Shown one piece after another: positions 42,026 to 51,192 of a DNA stretch of 64,000 bases. Within the stretch, counting starts at the first letter, position 1; every line of letters starts with the position of its first letter. The stretch comes from CAYVUM01 sp964619055. GTDB taxonomy: Bacteria > Pseudomonadota > Alphaproteobacteria > Rhodospirillales > Defluviicoccaceae. The notes beneath the pieces were generated by a model. It was not told the DNA's origin. It saw only the letters and a program-made list of their open reading frames with translations, and made no database searches. Made by a program: the position numbers and the translations under genes. The stretch is from assembly GCA_964619055.1 (NCBI GenBank), contig CAZUDB010000006.1:1-64000 (forward strand), given 5' to 3'.

Positions 42026-42715
42026 TCACGGCACTAGGCGATAACCGCCGGGTTCCGTCACCAAAATGCGCGCGCTCGATGGGTCCGGCTCGATCTTCTG
42101 GCGCAGCCGGTACACGTGGGTTTCTAACGTGTGCGTTGTCACACCTGCGTTATACCCCCAGACCTCGTCTAGCAGTACGTCCCGGCTGATCACGCGGCTG
42201 CCGGAGCGATACAGGTATTTGAGAATCGCCGTTTCCTTGTCGGTCAGGCGGATCTTTCTGTTGGTATCGTAATTGACCAGTAGTTTGGCACTCGGCTGGA
42301 ATGCATAGGGCCCGATCGTGAACACGGCATCGTCGCTGCGCTCGTGCTGGCGAATGTGGGCCCGCAGGCGAGCAAGCAGGACGCCCAAACGAAATGGCTT
42401 GGTCACATAGTCATTGGCCCCGGAATCGAGCCCAAGGATTGTGTCGGCGTCCGTATCCGCGCCAGTTAACATGATGATGGGCGCCTTTACGCCGGCGCGC
42501 CGCATCAACCGGCAGACCTCTCGGCCATCCATGTCCGGCAAGCCCACGTCGAGTATGACCACATCCACATAATCGTTGCGGACGCTCTCGAGTGCCGCCG
42601 CACCATTCTCGGCGGTGTCGATTACGAACTCTTCGTGCAGGCGGAGCTGCTCAGCGAGCATCTCCCGCAGCGCAGCGTCATCGTCCACCAATAGCACACG
42701 TTTTCCGCTGCTCAT
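42026..42715 (-). CDS. OmpR/PhoB-family response regulator
   Basis: Two-component regulator of 229 residues. The receiver domain has acidic pocket DDD (11-13), phospho-acceptor Asp56 in VILDVGLPDMDG, and Lys in YVTKPF. The C-terminal winged helix (IRLTDKETAILKYLYRSG, ISRDVLLDEVWGYN, THTLETHVYRLRQKIEPD, PGGYRLVP) is of OmpR type. GAGGAG lies 5-6 bp before ATG 42715; another ATG lies 12 bp upstream. No histidine kinase gene is adjacent, so it is an orphan and its signal is unknown. Confidence 0.92.
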   Translation of the reverse strand: MSSGKRVLLVDDDAALREMLAEQLRLHEEFVIDTAENGAAALESVRNDYVDVVILDVGLPDMDGREVCRLMRRAGVKAPIIMLTGADTDADTILGLDSGANDYVTKPFRLGVLLARLRAHIRQHERSDDAVFTIGPYAFQPSAKLLVNYDTNRKIRLTDKETAILKYLYRSGSRVISRDVLLDEVWGYNAGVTTHTLETHVYRLRQKIEPDPSSARILVTEPGGYRLVP

Positions 42716-42952
42716 CGTGCTCCTCATCACCGATACAAGAGCTATCTTACAAGCTGAATGGCCTTGACAGTTGCCACCATTACGGGATCGTGTCGTCGCT
42801 GACAACCGCACTTCCGCTAAGATGTCAGCCGTGCCACTGTAGGTTCGGATTTTCACCACACGCCCATGGCAAAGAACCATTCGATGGTGATCCTCAGGGC
42901 TCGCACCGTCGTCCAATCAGGCTGAAGTCCACCACGGCAGGGGCAGTAATTT

Positions 42953-44101
42953 ATGTCCAAACTCCAACCGTTGTTCGCGGTTTCGAAAAGCCGGCAGGCC
43001 ATCACCTTGGTCGCCATAGATCGGGCCGTGGCGGATCTTCGCCGCGGCCGTTGCGTCGTCATCCAGGGCGCTGGTGGAAAGGCTGCCCTTGTTCTGGCCG
43101 CCGAGGCCGTCACAGCGGACGCCCTTGCTGCCATGACCGAAACCGCGGAAAACCTTCCCGTTCTGGCCATCACTGGGCGGCGTGCCGCTGTCCTTGGGCT
43201 CGCCCTTCCGACCCCCAACGTCGTGTCTCTGGCCGCTGAGAACGGCTGGACCGCTGAAAGCATCGCCGATCTGGCGGATCCGCGCCCTCGAGCGCTGGCG
43301 CCCGTGCCGTCCCGTGTTACCGTCCGCCAAAGCCGTCCCCACGATACGGCAGGGGCCGCTGTCAAGCTGGCCAAGCTCGCGCGTTTGCTCCCTGCTGCCA
43401 TGCTCGCCGAGGTAGCGGCGCCGGAAAGCGACGACATGGCTGCCTGGGCCTTTCGGCACGACCTGCTGCTCGTCGACAGCGGCGACATCTTTCAGTATGA
43501 GCTGGCCTCGGCCCGCTCGCTGCGTGCGGTCAGCGAGGCTCATATCCCGCTGGCTGGGTCCCCGCAAACTCGCGTCATAGCTTTTCGCCCACAGGACGGT
43601 GGCGTCGAACACTTGGCACTTGTTCTCGGATCACCTGAAACCAGCGGAGCGGTCCTGACCCGCCTTCATTCGGAGTGCTTCACTGGCGACCTCCTCGGCA
43701 GCCTCCGCTGCGACTGTGGAGATCAGCTTCGTGGCGCCATCCATGAAATCAATGCGGCGGGCGGTGGCGTCCTGATCTACCTAGCCCAGGAAGGACGAGG
43801 CATCGGGCTCGTCAACAAGCTCCGCGCATACACGCTCCAAGATGCCGGGTTCGACACGATCGATGCCAATGAGCAACTTGGCTTCGAGGCTGACGAGCGC
43901 GTCTATCTTCCGGCGGCGGAAATTCTCCGTCAGCTCGGCATTCTGCGCGTGCGACTCCTGACCAACAACCCCGACAAGGTCGCCAACTTGCGTCGCTGCG
44001 GCATCCTGGTCGAGGACCGCGTTGCCCACGCCTTCCCCTCCAATCAGCACAACGAGCGCTATCTGCAGACCAAGGTCGATCGGGCCGGCCACCTATTCTA
44101 G
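42953..44101 (+). CDS. ribA: GTP cyclohydrolase II with RibB-like N-terminal domain
   Basis: First enzyme of riboflavin synthesis, opening GTP to the pyrimidine intermediate; 382 residues. The C-terminal GCH II domain holds the zinc site RLHSECFTGDLLGSLRCDCGD and the catalytic IYLAQEGRGIGLVNKLRAY. The N-terminal half resembles a DHBP synthase (RibB) fold (AIDRAVADLRRGRCVVI) but lacks its acidic catalytic motif, as in other alphaproteobacterial RibA proteins. No other rib gene is adjacent. Confidence 0.9.
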   Translation: MSKLQPLFAVSKSRQAITLVAIDRAVADLRRGRCVVIQGAGGKAALVLAAEAVTADALAAMTETAENLPVLAITGRRAAVLGLALPTPNVVSLAAENGWTAESIADLADPRPRALAPVPSRVTVRQSRPHDTAGAAVKLAKLARLLPAAMLAEVAAPESDDMAAWAFRHDLLLVDSGDIFQYELASARSLRAVSEAHIPLAGSPQTRVIAFRPQDGGVEHLALVLGSPETSGAVLTRLHSECFTGDLLGSLRCDCGDQLRGAIHEINAAGGGVLIYLAQEGRGIGLVNKLRAYTLQDAGFDTIDANEQLGFEADERVYLPAAEILRQLGILRVRLLTNNPDKVANLRRCGILVEDRVAHAFPSNQHNERYLQTKVDRAGHLF

Positions 44102-44251
44102 CGCACGCCTTGCGGCAAGAACCGCCGTGTGGCCGGCAACATCTGCCGAGCGGAATCGAAATCGCCGGCCTTAAGGACCCGGCACACGGGACTTTCGGGC
44201 TGGCACAGGGTTTGCTGCACGGGTTCCAGGTTGCATGCCTGGAGACGACCC

Positions 44252-44929
44252 ATGGATCAAGACGCCCTCGCCTCGGCCTTTGCCTCGGTCAGCCGGCGGG
44301 CGGACCACACCGAAGCGTTGCACCGTGCCAATGTCGCCCAGCAACGAGAGGCAGCGTCGGGGCGCACGGTTGGGGAAAGTACGTCGAGCGGAGGCGGCTT
44401 CAAGCCGTTCGGCGACGATGGGCTGACGTTTTATGATATTCTCGACATCGTCAATCCGCTGCAGCATATCCCGATCGTGTCCTCGATCTACCGGGCGGTC
44501 ACCGGAGACACCATTGATCTGGTCCCCCGCCTAGCCGGAGGGGCACTTTTTGGTGGTATTTTCGGCGCCGGAGCGGCACTCGGCAACGGCATGATCCAAG
44601 CCCTCACTGGCGACGATCTCGGCGGTCACGCGGTCACGGCGGCGGAAGCGCTGTTCGACTGGGGCTCCACATCGGTCGAAGCCGCGGCACCAACGGCAAT
44701 CGCAATTGATTCCGGTGCGTCGTTGCCATCGTGGGGTGAGCCCGGCGCCTTTGGCGAGGCCCCCACTAGCCTGGCATCAGCGATTGCCGCCTATGGCGAC
44801 ACTCTAAGCTGGGCCCGACGGGATCGCACGTTCGAAGGCGTGATGGCGGCGGCACCGCGCATGGCCGATGGTCTGCCGCCGCCGGAACGTCGCACGGAAT
44901 CTCAGGCTCGACTCGATCTTCGGTCCTGA
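44252..44929 (+). CDS. Conserved protein of unknown function upstream of an L,D-transpeptidase
   Basis: A 225-residue product. A polar N-terminus is followed by a conserved-looking core: LTFYDILDIVNPLQHIPIVSS, YRAVTGDTIDLVPRLAGGAL and a Gly/Ala-rich membrane-like stretch (FGGIFGAGAALGNGMIQALTG). The remaining C-terminal part is low complexity. There is no signal peptide. GGAGA lies 6 bp before ATG 44252. Its stop shares one base with the start of the L,D-transpeptidase gene (TGATG), so the two are translationally coupled and probably work together, perhaps at the cell wall (inference). I recall similar proteins in Rhodospirillales, with no assigned role. Confidence 0.7.
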   Translation: MDQDALASAFASVSRRADHTEALHRANVAQQREAASGRTVGESTSSGGGFKPFGDDGLTFYDILDIVNPLQHIPIVSSIYRAVTGDTIDLVPRLAGGALFGGIFGAGAALGNGMIQALTGDDLGGHAVTAAEALFDWGSTSVEAAAPTAIAIDSGASLPSWGEPGAFGEAPTSLASAIAAYGDTLSWARRDRTFEGVMAAAPRMADGLPPPERRTESQARLDLRS

Positions 44930-45531
44930 TGACGAAGCGTAACCGCGTCGCCGTCCGGTTTCCCTATACGTCGGAACCGGCTAGGGTGGTAGCTATGGAT
45001 TTCCTGGTCTGGCCTCATGGTGCGGTTGAACTGGCGGGACGGCGGGTGCCATGCGCCCTTGGCCGGAACCGTGTGCACCATCGCAAGGTGGAGGGCGACG
45101 GCGCGACACCAGCCGGACGTTTTGCGCTGCGCACGGTCTATTTCCGTCCTGATCGCGTGCCGTTGCCGCAAACCCGGCTGCCCGTGAAGCGGATCGCGCC
45201 AACGGACGGCTGGTGCGACGACCCTGAGGACCCCCGCTACAATCGCCCGATCACGTTGCCCGACTCTGCCCGCCACGAAGTGCTTTGGCGTGAGGATCGA
45301 CTGTACGATCTGCTTGTCGTGATCGGCTATAACGATGCGCCTGTGACGCCCGGCCTGGGCAGCGCGATCTTTCTGCACATCGCGAGCCCGGGCTATCAAC
45401 CCACCGAAGGCTGCGTCGCCTTGGCACAACACCATTTGCAGGACCTGCTGCGCCTGGCGGTACCCGGCGACCATCTCCGGATTCTCGGCCCAGCAGGTCC
45501 ACGCAACGCAACAGAAATGCCGCCAGCCTAA
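44929..45531 (+). CDS. L,D-transpeptidase family protein (YkuD domain)
   Basis: A 200-residue YkuD-type protein without a clear signal peptide. The catalytic motif is HIASPGYQPTEGCVAL, with His and Cys as in H-x(n)-S-x-GC. RVPCALGRNRVHHRKVEGDGATPAGRFALR and the second half (LVVIGYNDAPVTPGLGSAIFLH) match the short alphaproteobacterial family. It may start at ATG 44995 instead, trimming 22 residues. The upstream unknown gene is coupled to it. Substrate assumed to be peptidoglycan. Confidence 0.88.
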   Translation: MTKRNRVAVRFPYTSEPARVVAMDFLVWPHGAVELAGRRVPCALGRNRVHHRKVEGDGATPAGRFALRTVYFRPDRVPLPQTRLPVKRIAPTDGWCDDPEDPRYNRPITLPDSARHEVLWREDRLYDLLVVIGYNDAPVTPGLGSAIFLHIASPGYQPTEGCVALAQHHLQDLLRLAVPGDHLRILGPAGPRNATEMPPA

Positions 45532-45619
45532 GCCGCTACGCCCGACATATCATGTCAGTAACACCGCTAACGGACATCGGGGGGCACCGCAACGCGCGGA
45601 TAACCCACCGTCCGCCACG

Positions 45620-47047
45620 TCAACGGGTTACCCGAACACGATAGGTCACCTCAACCTCACCGCCCGCCGGAACCTCAACGATCCATTCGGCCCGGTCCGC
45701 TTGCGCTTTTTCGTGTGCAGCACTTTCCTCAAGCATAACCCAGTCGCCAGGGATACGCTCGATCACCGCTACGGACACCGGCTCATCCGTGCGGGCGTTG
45801 CGAACGGTGATCCGGTGCGCGCTTTCGCTGACCTTGTCGCCCAGCCCCGTGCGGACCAGGTCGGTTTGCTCGCGGTCCACCGTGATGTCGAAGGCCGTCC
45901 CGGGGGTCAGTTCGACCTCCTCCCCCGCCGCCGTGTGGCCGATCTGATCCTCGCCCAGGAGGCGGAGCGTGCCGTTCGCATCCCGGCCATAAAGGCGAAC
46001 GAGTCCGGCCGGCATCGGCGTTGCCGCAGCCGCAGAGCGCTTGAGGGCAAACCGGTACTCCACCTCCGGATGCGTCGAGCGCTCCCCGGCAACGGGTTGG
46101 AGGTAGGGAGAAAACGACGTATCCATGCTGATGTAGTGGCGGGTGAACGGCACGCCTTCGGCCCGCAACAGAGTAAACTGCCGGCTTTGCTGCTCGCGCA
46201 CGGTCACCGGTTCACCGAGCCTGTAGATGTGGATGTCACTGAACCGCTGGCGCTCGGGCAGGGGCGAATCCCTCATTGCCTCCGCCGCCATGGGCGCCGC
46301 CATCGCCGCCATTCGGGCAATAGGCTGGCCGGGCGTCACACGACGCACATCGCCCGCGGCGAGAACAACGTCAGCGTCAACAAGATCAAAACCGGCGGTG
46401 TTGGATACGTTCGCCCGCCCTTCCAGATTGAGCGATTTCGCCTCGTCATTGATGACGACCACGTAGTCGGCGGCCCAACTCAGGCCGCTGGTCAGGTAAA
46501 CGATCTCAAGCGGGCGGCCCCCCGCGTTGTCGGCCTCAATCACGGCCTCCAACGTTGGTTCCACGCGAAGATCGTCCGGCACCGCATCAAACACCAGCCG
46601 GCCCGGGATCCCGGTTTCGATCCGATCGCGGTAGCGGAGAACGACACCGGAGGCGACACTCAGCACCGTTGCCCGCTCCACGGACTCTTCGCCCGTGGTG
46701 GGATGGGTACGAACCACCCCCACCTCTCGACCGAGATGCCGGCGCAGGATCGACGTCGGCGCCATAACATCGAAGTCATAGTCCACGGAGACGACGCGAA
46801 GCCCTGCTGCCGACAGCAACACGCTGGATGGAACCATGTTGGGGCTCACATCGGCGATAGCGAGCGACTGGCGCCCGGCCACCACATCGACAGAGCGGCG
46901 ATCGCGAATCAACGCGAGGCCGTTGCTATACAGTGTTGCCCCAAGGGCATCTCGACGATCCTCTCCGATCGTTCCCTCCTGTGCCGCTCCCTTGGCCGGT
47001 GCCGCTAGGCATGCGGCGAAAACACTAGCGATGACAAGGCCTCGCAT
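45620..47047 (-). CDS. DUF4139 family exported protein
   Basis: A 475-residue protein with a signal peptide (MRGLVIASVFAACLAAPAKGAA-Q). The sequence IVYLTSGLSWAADYVVVINDEAKSLNLEGRANVSNTAGFDLVDADVVLAAG is the core of DUF4139 (Mucoidy inhibitor A-like) proteins. SFSPYLQP and a C-terminal VERIPGDW and VEVPAGGEVEVTYRVRV are also typical. Function is unknown. GGGAGG precedes ATG 47047. It is divergent from rmuC. Confidence 0.85.
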   Translation of the reverse strand: MRGLVIASVFAACLAAPAKGAAQEGTIGEDRRDALGATLYSNGLALIRDRRSVDVVAGRQSLAIADVSPNMVPSSVLLSAAGLRVVSVDYDFDVMAPTSILRRHLGREVGVVRTHPTTGEESVERATVLSVASGVVLRYRDRIETGIPGRLVFDAVPDDLRVEPTLEAVIEADNAGGRPLEIVYLTSGLSWAADYVVVINDEAKSLNLEGRANVSNTAGFDLVDADVVLAAGDVRRVTPGQPIARMAAMAAPMAAEAMRDSPLPERQRFSDIHIYRLGEPVTVREQQSRQFTLLRAEGVPFTRHYISMDTSFSPYLQPVAGERSTHPEVEYRFALKRSAAAATPMPAGLVRLYGRDANGTLRLLGEDQIGHTAAGEEVELTPGTAFDITVDREQTDLVRTGLGDKVSESAHRITVRNARTDEPVSVAVIERIPGDWVMLEESAAHEKAQADRAEWIVEVPAGGEVEVTYRVRVTR

Positions 47048-47252
47048 CGGCTTAACCTCCCTTGATCGCGCCGACGCGGAACGTTGATCGCGCGGCGGGT
47101 GTGTCGCGCCAGCAGCCGCTGATGCACAATGATGCACCGTCGCGCTCGCTCCGTACAGAGCCGCTGGCTCAACGATCCGGCAGAGTGTGCCCGCGCCTTA
47201 TGGCCGTCGCAAGGAACACAACCGCCATGTTCAACCCGTGTGACTGCGGCCG

Positions 47253-48392
47253 ATGACGGTCTCTCTCGACCCGGCGCTGGAGCCTTGGGTGCTGATCGGG
47301 CTGGCCGTCGCGGCCGGGCTGGTCGTGGTCCTGCTCGTTGTCTGGCTGTTCCGCGCCGAGCGCCGTCATGACCAGGCGGCTCGTCGCCTCGAACAGCTTG
47401 GTGAACAAACGGCCCTTTTGGCCAACGCTCAACTCTCGCTACAAGGCCGATTGGATCAGTCCTTCGGAACAACGGAAACGCGGCTGACGGCACTCGGCGA
47501 CCGCCTCGGCGATGGTCTGATCCGTCAAACTGAACGCACGGGTGAATCGCTGCGTGCCGTTCACGAGCGCCTGGCCGTGGTCGATCGCGCCCAGGCCGCC
47601 TTGGATGATCTCGCCGGACGCGTCACGTCGCTGCATGGCGTTCTGGCCAACAAGCAGGCCCGAGGGGCCTTCGGCGAGATGCAGCTTGAGGACCTGGTGC
47701 GCTCGGCCTTGCCGCCCTCCGCCTACGCATTTCAGGTGACACTCTCCATCGGGACCCGCGCCGACTGCATGATCAGGTTGCCGCAACCCCCGGGGCCGAT
47801 CGTGGTGGACGCCAAGTTTCCGTTGGAAAGCTATGCCGCCATCGGCAACGCCAAGTCAGATGCGGAGCGCCTCCGAGCTCGGCGCGCGTTGACGGCGGAC
47901 ATCACCCGCCATCTGACGGACATCGCCGAGCGCTACATCGTTCCCGGCGAAACCGCCGAGCAGGCGATGATGTTCCTGCCCTCCGAAGCCGTTTACAGCG
48001 AGGTACACGCCCATTGCCGTGGAGCGGTGGAGGAGTCTTTCCGGCGGCGCGTCTGGATCGTGTCGCCGACGACGTTGTGGGCGACGCTGTCGACCATGCG
48101 CGGGATCTTGCGCGACACGTGGTTGCGCGATCATGCGGCGGGCATTGCGGCGGAATTGCGCCTGCTTGCGGCGGATGTCGGCCGGCTCGATCAGCGAACG
48201 GCAAAGCTGCAGGACCACTTGCGCCAAACTGAAGAAGACATCCGCCAGGTTCGCATCACCACCGCGCGCATTGTCAAACGGGCAACGCAGATCGATATGC
48301 TGGATCTAGTGGAGACCGATGATAAGGTGACAGCCTCCAGTGACAATACGCCTTCCGCCGTTCAGCCGCTTGCCGATGTGGCCAATCGATAG
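47253..48392 (+). CDS. rmuC: DNA recombination protein RmuC
   Basis: A 379-residue protein with an N-terminal membrane helix (LIGLAVAAGLVVVLLVVWLF), a coiled-coil segment, and the nuclease-like RmuC domain. RGAFGEMQLEDLVRSALPPSAYAFQ, VDAKFPLESYAAI and IVPGETAEQAMMFLPSEAVYSEVHAH are diagnostic; VSPTTLWATLSTMRGILRD follows. The family limits inversions at short repeats in E. coli. It is separated by only 39 bp from the TfoX-like gene. Confidence 0.95.
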   Translation: MTVSLDPALEPWVLIGLAVAAGLVVVLLVVWLFRAERRHDQAARRLEQLGEQTALLANAQLSLQGRLDQSFGTTETRLTALGDRLGDGLIRQTERTGESLRAVHERLAVVDRAQAALDDLAGRVTSLHGVLANKQARGAFGEMQLEDLVRSALPPSAYAFQVTLSIGTRADCMIRLPQPPGPIVVDAKFPLESYAAIGNAKSDAERLRARRALTADITRHLTDIAERYIVPGETAEQAMMFLPSEAVYSEVHAHCRGAVEESFRRRVWIVSPTTLWATLSTMRGILRDTWLRDHAAGIAAELRLLAADVGRLDQRTAKLQDHLRQTEEDIRQVRITTARIVKRATQIDMLDLVETDDKVTASSDNTPSAVQPLADVANR

Positions 48393-48431
48393 TGGGACGT
48401 GCGTGTTGTCCCCGTCCTGCCATCTCCGGCC

Positions 48432-48806
48432 ATGAGCCGCGACTATTGCCACCATATTGCCGACCTGCTCGGCGCCTGGGGCAACGTGGTCTCGAAGGCG
48501 ATGTTCGGCGGATACGGCCTCTACAGGGATGGCCAAATATTCGCCATCGTCGCTGACGGCGTTCTTTACTTCAAGGTCGACGCCGGGAACCGTAGCGACT
48601 ACGAAGCCGTCGGCTCCGGACCGTTCACCTATGAGGCCGCCAACGGCAAACACGCGGTCATGTCCTACTGGCAAGTGCCCGAGAGGGTCTTGGATGATGC
48701 GGACCAACTGACGACCTGGGCCGAGTCCGCCTATCAGGCGGCTCTTCGTGCTCCTAAAAAACCAAAGCGTTCGAAACGGGTTCAGGCGCAGCGGAGCATG
48801 CCGTGA
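48432..48806 (+). CDS. TfoX N-terminal domain protein
   Basis: A 124-residue protein with the TfoX/Sxy N-terminal domain (VVSKAMFGGYGLYRDGQIFAIVADGVLYFKVD, then GKHAVMSYWQVPERVLDD). It lacks the C-terminal helix-hairpin-helix half of E. coli Sxy, so a competence role is not implied. The basic tail (PKKPKRSKRVQAQRS) may bind nucleic acid. ATG 48432 is the family start; GTG 48399 is also in frame. It overlaps the next gene by four bases (GTGA). Confidence 0.85.
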   Translation: MSRDYCHHIADLLGAWGNVVSKAMFGGYGLYRDGQIFAIVADGVLYFKVDAGNRSDYEAVGSGPFTYEAANGKHAVMSYWQVPERVLDDADQLTTWAESAYQAALRAPKKPKRSKRVQAQRSMP

Positions 48807-50023
48807 GCAGCGCAATGTCAGACAGGGCGAACCGCGACGGACCGCCTCCGATGCTCACACCCCAAGATTGTCGCCGCCAGCCGATCGCCCTTTGGGTCGC
48901 GGCGGTTGCCATCGCACTCCTCTTGCTCGCCACCGCCGAGTACGGTGCACGCCACGTGGCTTTGCTGGTCATCGGTCTCGCCATGGGGGTGACTCTGTAC
49001 CACGCCGCGTTCGGCTTCTCGTCGGCGTACCGCCGTCTGATCGCCGACCGCGATCTGTCGGGCGTCACCGCACAAATCGTCATGATCGGGTTTGCTGTTC
49101 TGCTGTTCGCACCGGTGCTGTCCGGGGCTTTCACCGATGTGCTGGGCGTGGCGCCGGGCGGCGCCGTTGCCCCCGTTGGCGTCGGATTGGTGTTTGGTGC
49201 CACGCTGTTCGGAGTCGGCATGCAGCTGGCGGGTGGGTGCGCCTCGGGCACCCTTTACACCGCCGGCGGCGCTAGCGTTCGGATGCTGGTCGTCCTCTTC
49301 AGCTTTTGCGCCGGTGCGTTCTTGGGATCTCTCCACCTCCATTGGTGGCTTGCAACGCCAACCCTCGGCGCTGTCTCGTTGGGCCAAAGCATGGGCTGGC
49401 CGTTGGCAACAGGGCTGCAGCTCTCGGCACTGGCACTGTTGTGGCTCGGCTTACGCGCGGCCGGCGCGCGCGATCGGCAGCGGTTATGGTGGCACAATGG
49501 CCTATCGTGGAACCAGCTCCTCCGCGGGCCATGGCCACCACTGCTGGCGGCACTGTTGCTCGCCATTCTGAACGTCTCGACCCTGCTCGTCGCTGGCCAT
49601 CCCTGGTCCATCACCTGGGCGTTCGCCCTTTGGCCGGCCAAGATCGCGACCCAGCTCGGCTGGGATCCGACCACCAGCCCGTTTTGGAGTGACGGATTTC
49701 CGAACGCCGCGCTTATCCGCCCAGTCCTGGCTGATACCGTTTCCGCCATGAACATTGGGATCCTGGCCGGTGCGTTCTTGGCGGCCGCGGCAGCAGGTCG
49801 GATCGCGCCGGTCTTCCGCATCCCCCTTCGCTCGCTGGCCGCGGCCATCGTTGGCGGCATCGCGATGGGCTACGGCGCCCGATTGGCGTTCGGTTGCAAC
49901 ATCGGGGCGTTCTTCAGTGGTGTTGCCTCTGCCAGTTTGCACGGCTGGGTTTGGATCATCGCGGCTGCGTTCGGGACGTGGGCGGGCGTTCGGCTCCGCC
50001 CCCTGTTTCGGCTGCCTTTGTAG
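48803..50023 (+). CDS. YeeE/YedE family sulfur transporter
   Basis: A 406-residue membrane protein with ten or more predicted helices in two repeats. The conserved Cys are in QLAGGCASGTLYTAGG and LAFGCNIGAFFSG, the sites at which thiosulfate is thought to pass through TsuA (E. coli YeeE). Substrate is therefore likely thiosulfate or another sulfur compound (inference). A GTG start overlaps the TfoX-like stop; ATG at 48815 is the alternative. No TusA-like partner is adjacent. Confidence 0.9.
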   Translation: MSSAMSDRANRDGPPPMLTPQDCRRQPIALWVAAVAIALLLLATAEYGARHVALLVIGLAMGVTLYHAAFGFSSAYRRLIADRDLSGVTAQIVMIGFAVLLFAPVLSGAFTDVLGVAPGGAVAPVGVGLVFGATLFGVGMQLAGGCASGTLYTAGGASVRMLVVLFSFCAGAFLGSLHLHWWLATPTLGAVSLGQSMGWPLATGLQLSALALLWLGLRAAGARDRQRLWWHNGLSWNQLLRGPWPPLLAALLLAILNVSTLLVAGHPWSITWAFALWPAKIATQLGWDPTTSPFWSDGFPNAALIRPVLADTVSAMNIGILAGAFLAAAAAGRIAPVFRIPLRSLAAAIVGGIAMGYGARLAFGCNIGAFFSGVASASLHGWVWIIAAAFGTWAGVRLRPLFRLPL

Positions 50024-50488
50024 ACCCGAAATCCGAACCGGGTCCTTAGGTGGTTTGGATCTCCAAAGAGGATCTTCATTATGTCGTTGGCTCTTCGAGC
50101 TGGGAACGCGACTGCCCGTTTGGCAGTCCCATTCCCAAAATGACCAAGACGAGCGTTTCTGATCCTGTCGTGCCGCAGAGTTCTGTCAAGGACTGTGACG
50201 TCGAACTCGAATCGAGAGAATACCTATACTCTTGCCCTTTGGACTCGACTCCTGACCAAGGCATTATCGTTATAAGGTAACAGAAAATCGGACAGAATTT
50301 GGTCATGTTCAACACAAAGGGGGCAATTGTTTGTCCGTCGAATTGCGTGGTTTTCCCTTCTCAAGCGTGGTAAGCGTAACATGTTTGTGAATGCGAGTGA
50401 TTCGCTTGTCTCGGGTGGAGCGGGCACCTTCAATCAGAGCACAGTGCATTCGCCAGTGTTTTTTGGACCAGGTTGAGGAGATCAGAAC
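50024..50488 (+). other. Long leader region of the CNPC gene
   Basis: About 465 bp. A hairpin GACTGCC/GGCAGTC lies at 50109-50127. A candidate promoter TTGGAC (50239-50244), 17 bp, CATTAT (50262-50267) lies about 220 bp before the CNPC start. A GCAATT/AATTGC inverted repeat sits in the leader near 50324-50347. A GAGGAG ribosome site precedes ATG 50489. Confidence 0.45.
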
Positions 50489-50734
50489 ATGGCGTCGACC
50501 AAGATCAATATTTTGCGGAAATCCGTTGCTCCCATGGTTGCCGTTGCGGGCTTGACCGCTGCCGGCGCGGCCGTTGCCGCCGGCTGCAACTATGGTGCAA
50601 CCGCGGCTCTGCCGACGGCTCAAGCGGGCGGTGAGTTCATCCTCGCAGCCTGCAGCCCCTGCAACCCCTGCAAGGCGAAGGCTTGCAATCCGTGCAATCC
50701 TTGCGCGGCCAAGAATCCTTGCAAAGCGAAGTAA
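50489..50734 (+). CDS. Small exported Cys-rich CNPC-repeat protein of unknown function
   Basis: An 81-residue protein with a signal-like segment (VAPMVAVAGLTAAGAAVAAG). It carries Cys33, then a C-terminal domain with seven Cys in C-x-x-C spacing: CSPCNPCKAK, ACNPCNPCAAK, NPCKAK. The CNPC and AK repeats suggest metal or disulfide chemistry in the periplasm (inference). VAAGC is a poor lipobox. GAGGAG lies about 8 bp before ATG 50489. A strong hairpin follows the stop. I recall similar CNPC proteins in other alphaproteobacteria but know of no function. The next gene, 458 bp away, encodes a His-rich protein. Confidence 0.7.
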   Translation: MASTKINILRKSVAPMVAVAGLTAAGAAVAAGCNYGATAALPTAQAGGEFILAACSPCNPCKAKACNPCNPCAAKNPCKAK

Positions 50735-51192
50735 AGACGCTCCCAGGCAAATGACCGGAACCGGTGGCGCCTGACAATCAGGTGCCACCGGCTCTGCCTC
50801 CAGCGACAATTGGTAACGACGCATCTTTTGGCGCCGTTCTTTGTGGCTACTGGGTCCGACAGCAATGACTCTGCCCCGGCACTCGAATCTCGACCTCGTC
50901 GATATCGTACAGCGTTAGTGACGCCCATCCAAACCCGCCCGCCGACCAAGCAACTCTTCCCCTTTGCCTTAAAAAATCGGCGTCAATGACCGCCTGCCGC
51001 TTGCGGCCCGGCTTGACGTATCAAGCGGAGTTTCTCCTTGAGTCATCTGAGTGCGTCCTTGTTCGGACCATCCCGAGGCCGTGCCACCTTCAAGCGTTTC
51101 CATTTTTTCAGCAAGCCGCGAGGCACCTCGCGATTGCGTTCAGACGCCACATTCCCATCTCCGCTCAATGTACAGATGTTTAAGAGGCCCGC
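50735..51192 (+). other. Gap between the CNPC gene and the His-rich gene
   Basis: About 460 bp. It begins with the long hairpin at 50761-50791. The remainder shows no supportable gene, promoter or repeat. A possible ribosome site GAGGCCC lies just before 51193. Confidence 0.4.
50761..50791 (+). terminator. Long hairpin after the CNPC gene
   Basis: CCGGTGGCGCCTGA and TCAGGTGCCACCGG form a 14-bp stem with one G-T pair and loop CAA. It lies 26 bp after the CNPC stop. No T-run follows (CTCTGCC), so it may stabilise the short mRNA rather than terminate on its own. Confidence 0.6.
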
